From: Paramacrobiotus metropolitanus
Lineage: Eukaryota; Tardigrada; Eutardigrada; Parachela; Macrobiotidae
Direction: 5' to 3'
Length of the DNA: 64,000 nt
NCBI RefSeq assembly: GCF_019649055.1
Contig: NW_026570243.1
Location: forward strand, 434,001-498,000
Below, piece by piece: positions 58,550-64,000 of this stretch (its first letter is position 1; each line of letters begins with the position of its first letter). The notes under the pieces were generated by a model. The model had not been told where the DNA came from and did no database searches. It saw only the letters and a program-made list of their open reading frames with translations. The position numbers and the translations under genes were made by a program.

Positions 58550-61500
58550 ATGGCGAGCGCCAACTATGGGATTTTGGGTCTTCGATACAACCAAGATTTC
58601 GGTAAAGTGTGGTTTGTTGTTGATCTAACCCTGTTATCGAAGCTGACTGCTGTGATGCAGAATGAAGAAGGCTTGAATCGTGATCTGTATTCTGTACTAG
58701 GCTGTTTTTCCGTGGGACTTCAATCCGGAATGCGCATCTATAACGTTAATCCTTTGGTGGAAAAGCTACGTCTAGGTAAACTTAAACGCGCTTATCATTT
58801 TCTAATCGGGTTTCTGAAACATTGGCTCAGATTTTCAAATTTGGTAATTTTTTTAAAAAATTGAAATTCTTGACTAAATTTCAGCGTAGCCGTAGTAAAT
58901 TACAATCTCTCAGTTTTATAGGGTTCTTCGGACTTCTTCCTTTATTACTTTATTGATTCTCCTTCGCTGCTAAACTGAAGTAGTGATCTGATGATGAAAT
59001 TCTCGAAAATGTTATTTTAGCAAAAACTTGAGATCGGCAGCACTTCGTTGTTCAGGATGTAATGCTTAATCGTTCTCCTAATATTTCTTTTCTGCTCCTG
59101 TGTTTCAAATCAATAAACGGTCCGAATTGTGATTGCAGACCAGGATCTTGTTGGTAGTGTTGGAAACTGTGAAATGCTGTACCGTAGCAATCTCATTGCC
59201 ATTGTCAGCGGAGGGAATATGCCGAAATTTGCCGAGAATACTGGTACGACAGAAAAAACTATAAAAAAATTGCGAATGGTGAAAATATGGCTTTTATTCT
59301 TCAAAGAAACAGTTTGGAACCCTGTAAGTGTACTGTGTTATAAAACAGTTACATTTTTCTCTTATCATGAATGTAGTCTTGATCTGGGATGATACTGCCA
59401 AGAAATTCGTGTTGGAGCTGACGTTTGCCCTGCCAGTAATTTCGGTTCGTCTCCGACGTGATAAGTAAGTTCCCTTCTTAAAATAAGTAATTAAGTGTCG
59501 GTCCTTATTTCCTACGATGTAGAATTTGATTTTCCTTTTGCATGTATCGCCTTGTTTGAGTCGGGCAAGAAGCAGCAGAGTTTTAAGCCAATGTTGAGCA
59601 ATGTTATTATTGAGAATTTTTAAGAATAAAAATTTGCCTTTTTAAATGCTTAAAATTTGTGCTTATTATGCAACATTTTTATGCACGTGTACTTATCTAT
59701 AGAATAATTTGCATCCTTCGGAGTGAAATCCACATCTTTCGATTTCCTAATAATCCGGAAAAGATTGTCACACTTTCTACGCGTGACAATCCTCGAGGTG
59801 AGTCAGCGCTACAGTAGTGAAATAAGTACATATACAGTAAGTACGAGTACCAATGCCTTGCTTATTATGATAATTGCATAGGTTTGTATCGTATTGTTGA
59901 TACATAATTTTTACTTTCATTGGTAATTTCCTTCTCAGCTACCTACTGTACATACATTAAATTTTAATTACTCAAATGAGCGCTGTGGATTTGCTATATA
60001 ATTTATTTTAGGGCTGTGCGAAGTAAACACCGCCAGTGACCGACAAATTATGGTTTACCCTGGCGTAAATAAAGGAACTCTTCAAATTAAGGTATGTGAT
60101 CGATCACCGGTGGTATCCGATATAGCTTATAGCTTGCGGGCAGAAGCTGGCGCAACCAGTACCACGTTAGGTCTTTGGCCTGGAAAATTCCGCGAACTTT
60201 ATATGCAGCGAAATAGAAATGTCTGGTGTCTTATTCTTGCTTGAGTTGTAATTTACCGTGTTTTCTGGTTGGCTGCATCAGGAGCGTCTTCCTGATGACG
60301 TCGGTCGACCTTGAACGGGTGAGAAAACTCGCATAACTGTGTCTGATTTTCTTAGGATCTATCAGGAGACGACGCCAGCTCATTCAAAGCCCAGGCTCCA
60401 ATTAAGGCGCACGAAAATGATCTTGCCTGCCTCGCAATTAGCCAGAATGGTAACAAATGCGCTACGGCTTCCACAAAGGTATATACTTTTAAAGGTTGTG
60501 ATTCTGATTACCGGTACGGGTTAAGGGACGTTTACAGTTTGTAATTGTAGTATATAATATGGACTACTACTTGCATGACATAACGTACAATAGCATGCGA
60601 AAAAAATCCCACAATATGGCAAATGTGGACAGCCTAATGCTACGTATGCCTAGCGAAAGAATGGGATTCTTGTTGTAATTTTGGTGCCTGTAAATCGTCG
60701 AAACGGCTTTCTTGAATATATCAGCAGAAGAATACTGACTTGTGAGTATACTCACAATTGTTAGAGTAGTTCTTATAGTATCAACAGAATAAGCACTGAC
60801 GTCTCGGATTTTGAATCATTTACGCATTTCTTCGCATTTTGTAGGGCACCTTGATACGCGTTTTTGACACTCTGAAGAGGACACTGCTGGTGGAACTACG
60901 CCGCGGAATGGATACTGCTCGCCTCTATTCGATCAATTTCAGCTTGGATTCCGAGTATCTGTGCGTGTCAAGTGATAAGGGAACGGTTCACGTTTTTGCT
61001 CTTGAAGATCAGAAACTCAACAAAAGGAGCAAGTAAGCAGTGGTGTAATCCAGATGGTATACTAGCTGTTCTCACATGCATTTTTTTAAACGGGATGCTC
61101 AAGTTATTCGCTACTGCTCGTTGGTGCCGTTTGGGAACCGTCGTTTAATGGTTTCCAACTTTCCATAAAGTACATTATTGTTGCTTTGTTGTACGCTACG
61201 TTTTTCTAAGGTAATTACAACAAAAAAGCACAGTTAAATTGTCTCTGGCATGGGGGAGTTATTTTCTAACATTGTGATCACGTTTGAAATTTTGAATAAT
61301 TATTATTACAGGTTACCAAAAATTGGATTGTTTAATCAGTACAGTGACTCACAGTGGGGAATCTGCAGTTTCACCGTACCAGCCGAAGTTCCATGCATCT
61401 GCGCTTTCAACACTCAGCAAAATTCGCAGTCGATTGTGGGTAAGCGGGAGATATGAAATAGGTTTTCAATAGGTTCGATTCTCAATTTTCAACGCCACGG

Positions 61501-61956
61501 TTTTTGGATTACCGAGATTTAGATGAGAAACCATATCAGACGCTTTTTCAAAAGTGGTATACTAATTTTAAATGTTCAGTACCCATGTAGCGGATTAAAA
61601 GATGAATGTGAGTTAGTTTTCCACTGCGCGAAAACAGTCGGGAAAATTAAATGAGGTTGTTATCAGCGTAATAACGAACTTATATTCATGCCCCTGTGCA
61701 GTTTCGCTCATTCCCACATGCTGAATAGTATGTTGTTAATACTTTATTAACAAGAGCTTGATAGTCGCACGTGCAGTTAGATTAACGAGGTTTCTGTGCA
61801 GCTCGGGCGATTTGTCGGCTGGGTTTAACTGTGCTTTTTTCTTCTGTAGCGATATGCGTGGATGGCAAATACTACAAGCACTCCTTCTCCGACTCAGGCC
61901 ACTGTAATCGCGAAGAATATGATGTTTTTATGGAGATTAGCGGGGAAGATTTGTGA
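58550..61956 (+). CDS. WDR45B: PROPPIN WD-repeat protein WDR45B/WIPI3
   Basis: Seven-bladed beta-propeller that binds PI3P and PI(3,5)P2 on forming autophagosomes. Ten exons, all in phase: 58550-58601, 58701-58775, 59139-59243, 59377-59464, 59703-59797, 60012-60091, 60356-60478, 60845-61032, 61312-61439, 61850-61956; 346 residues, matching the family. Diagnostic segments are [61 protein letters not shown] and [30 protein letters not shown] contains LRRG, the form of the FRRG lipid-binding motif used by WIPI3/4. The last exon ([12 protein letters not shown] to the stop) matches the final blade of WIPI3 rather than WDR45. The start codon sits in AAGAATGGCG. Confidence 0.96.
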
Positions 61957-63738
61957 CCAGGATCCGACTAGGTACTTATTTGGATTATTTCGTTTCTTTT
62001 ATTCTCTGGAGATACCTAGACCTTGCCGGTGCTACAGTCTGTCTACGTTGTGATTAGAAAGTCTTCTGTTTTTACGCCTCTTTTGTCTTGATGAGACCTG
62101 GAAGGCATTTTTAGCAAAAATCCGTTTTTCTGGATTTTATTAGGCATTTGTGATAGGTTTTGTTACAATCGCTTGTACCTACGATTAAAATCGAATGCAG
62201 CGCAGCGGCTTCATCATTTCAGACTTAAGCAATGTGAAACAATGCATATGTATCAACATTTGCTCGAATTATATTTTGACATTTGTCCAGATTAGTTCAT
62301 GGTTGCATGAGTTTTAATCCGTAAATTATCCAGGTTAAGATTTCGGGAAAGGTGGTCTTTTGCAAGTAAGATTATGTTGTATAATTATTATATGCACTGG
62401 TAATGCACAAAGCGTGCATGGTTTAATGATTTAAAGAATTTTGGATGCTCATTTCGCACAGTGAGTACTCGAGGATTTATCATTTATGGTTGTCGTAAGT
62501 GACGAAGCAGAAATTTTACCTTCCTGCACGTACTCTGCCATCTTGTACATTTGTTTTCCGGCGTGTTACGGCTTGAGTGAATTTGCAGTTAATAATAATA
62601 TTTCTTCGGAATCAGTCGTGGTAATAATTGCAGCAAAAGTATCAGTCTTTCAGTAACGCTTGCTCGAAGACGCTATATATATTAATTGTACCAGTACATC
62701 GCCCATGTTTCGGCTTACAATTAGCATGCGTTTCAGATTTATTAATGCCTCAATAATTACTTGTTCTCGACCGTCTCCACCGGCTCATTAATTGGGAGAT
62801 TGTCCGCTCCAATTTGCAGATGCCATGAACACACTCGCCATATGTGTCAGCTGCACCCGTCAAAAAAGTGTTGATTTCTAGTTGCTATTTTCCCGGTAAA
62901 CATCCCGGAAAGACATCGGTCGGTTTCGTTTATCTTTTACAAGCTACTTGAAGTTGCTTTCCTAATGATGTTTTTCCCGCAACGGCGTTAACGCGCAGTT
63001 TCTTTTTCGCCGGCTTCGATCAAAATTGCAAAACGACTAGTGCAAAACAATATTTGTTTACCGATTGGCTTAATGCGTAAATGCAGTATCAAATTTTACC
63101 AAAACATCTAATAATTTAGTTTTTGTGTGTGCTGTTTTGCAAGCTATGGCTCTCGAATGCTAAAATAACGGTTTTTGTGCGTACATATCTGTAGGCAGTG
63201 TACATACGAACTTCTTACTTCTTTTCCGACCGGGACGTGTTCCCGTGAAAGTGCGCAAGTACTGTACTTACTTGCATACATATAATATTACTACGCAATA
63301 CTGTAGTGCTGCTTCGCCTGTTTTAAAGCGCCGGCATGAATGCTGTGGGCGGGGTTGTACATATGCGCCTGCAGATTGTGGCACACGTAAAGGGAGGAAG
63401 TGCAGCAACACAAACTCATTCCTGTTTTTTTCCTTCAGTCGTTCAAATCAATTTGTTCTTGACAGTTACTGTAATTTACAAAAACCCTCGCTCGTTTTAC
63501 GATTGCATATATCATGCTGCTTTTCTACTTCGTGCAAATTGAGTTGTCCGCATGATTTATCAAGCATGGTCAGGTTCCCGTGATGCAAATACGGTATAAT
63601 ATAGAACAACGCGAAGGATTTTATCACTGCTTTACCAAAACTGGATTCATCAGAATATGTGGTGCTTAGGATTAATAAAAAAAGCGGGGAAAACTTCAAG
63701 CAGAGTGCATCTCGTAATTATTTAATTAGGACGTCTTA
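61957..63738. other. 1.8 kb intergenic after WDR45B
   Basis: AT-rich with no recognisable gene. The right end must carry the promoter of the truncated gene starting at 63739. Overlapping frames at 63245-63699 on both strands look random. Confidence 0.5.
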
Positions 63739-64000
63739 ATGGTCATCAGCATGGACTTCTTACGGGGACTGGATGATAATGCATCCGATTTCGATGGTCT
63801 AGACGTACTGAACAAAATCAAAGCGTGCATTAATAATGCCGCCGGCTGTTCGGCATCGGAACTGGGAGCTGACCTTGGTCAGTCTCTGGATGAATTACAG
63901 GAGAGTGTCAGTCTGCGTCTGGCCAATCAGACTGACCTCTTGTATGATTATCGTGCCTTATCGGATATGCCGTTTCCGGTTAGCTTTGACAATGCATACA
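63739..64000 (+). CDS. 5' part of an unrecognised gene, truncated by the window edge
   Basis: ATG at 63739 opens a frame that stays open to the window end (87 codons). The sequence is acidic and helical (MVISMDFLRGLDDNASDFDG, then LNKIKACINNAAGCSASELG, LDELQESVSLRLANQTDLLY). Codon composition is strongly protein-like compared with the flank. An acceptor-like TTAATTAG lies 9 bases before the ATG, so this may be the first coding exon after a 5' UTR intron. The family cannot be named from this fragment. Confidence 0.7.
   Translation, partial: MVISMDFLRGLDDNASDFDGLDVLNKIKACINNAAGCSASELGADLGQSLDELQESVSLRLANQTDLLYDYRALSDMPFPVSFDNAY

Noticed and set aside
1-64000. Horizontal transfer, prophage or mobile gene cluster
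   Set aside because: All confident genes contain spliceosomal introns and belong to animal families; no transposase, reverse transcriptase or integrase was seen.

Overview
The window is animal nuclear DNA of ordinary, intron-rich type. Every multi-exon gene uses GT-AG introns, mostly short (35 bp to about 1 kb, a few of 2-4 kb). Nothing bacterial, plasmid-borne or phage-like is present. The gene set (P2X receptor, CAPA/pyrokinin-type neuropeptide receptor, Argonaute, Ras-like GTPase, cytosolic sulfotransferase, Gly-rich secreted protein) fits a small invertebrate. A tardigrade is my best guess, because tardigrades retain P2X receptors that flies and Caenorhabditis lack, but the sequence does not prove it.

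Layout, left to right: a P2X ATP-gated channel missing its first coding exon (747-4266, +); CCDC25, complete (5176-7266, +); a 4.5 kb gene-poor stretch; a PRXamide-class neuropeptide GPCR spread over 9 kb (11736-20790, +), with a possible minus-strand nested locus in its 4.4 kb intron and a foldback repeat in its last intron; an Argonaute (22350-26774, -) divergent from biotin-protein ligase HLCS (27478-29471, +); mitochondrial ribosomal protein S7 (29644-31322, -); an unrecognised 630-residue protein (32103-35539, -); a Ras-like GTPase with a CaaX box (37970-43622, -); a cytosolic sulfotransferase (47604-49520, -); a Gly/Asn/Tyr/Pro-rich secreted protein (53027-56196, +); a 98-residue single-pass membrane protein (57328-57624, +); the autophagy PROPPIN WDR45B/WIPI3 (58550-61956, +); and the 5' end of an unrecognised gene cut by the window edge (63739-64000, +).

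The genes do not form one pathway. This is a typical eukaryotic neighbourhood of housekeeping and signalling genes. Exon boundaries were assigned by hand, and reading phase was checked across every listed junction of the confident genes. The most unusual item is the Argonaute. It keeps the guide 5'-phosphate pocket residues but has lost two of the four slicer residues, and it carries an RGG-repeat insertion near its C-terminus instead of the usual N-terminal Arg/Gly tract. That suggests a non-cleaving small-RNA effector with a relocated RGG module.
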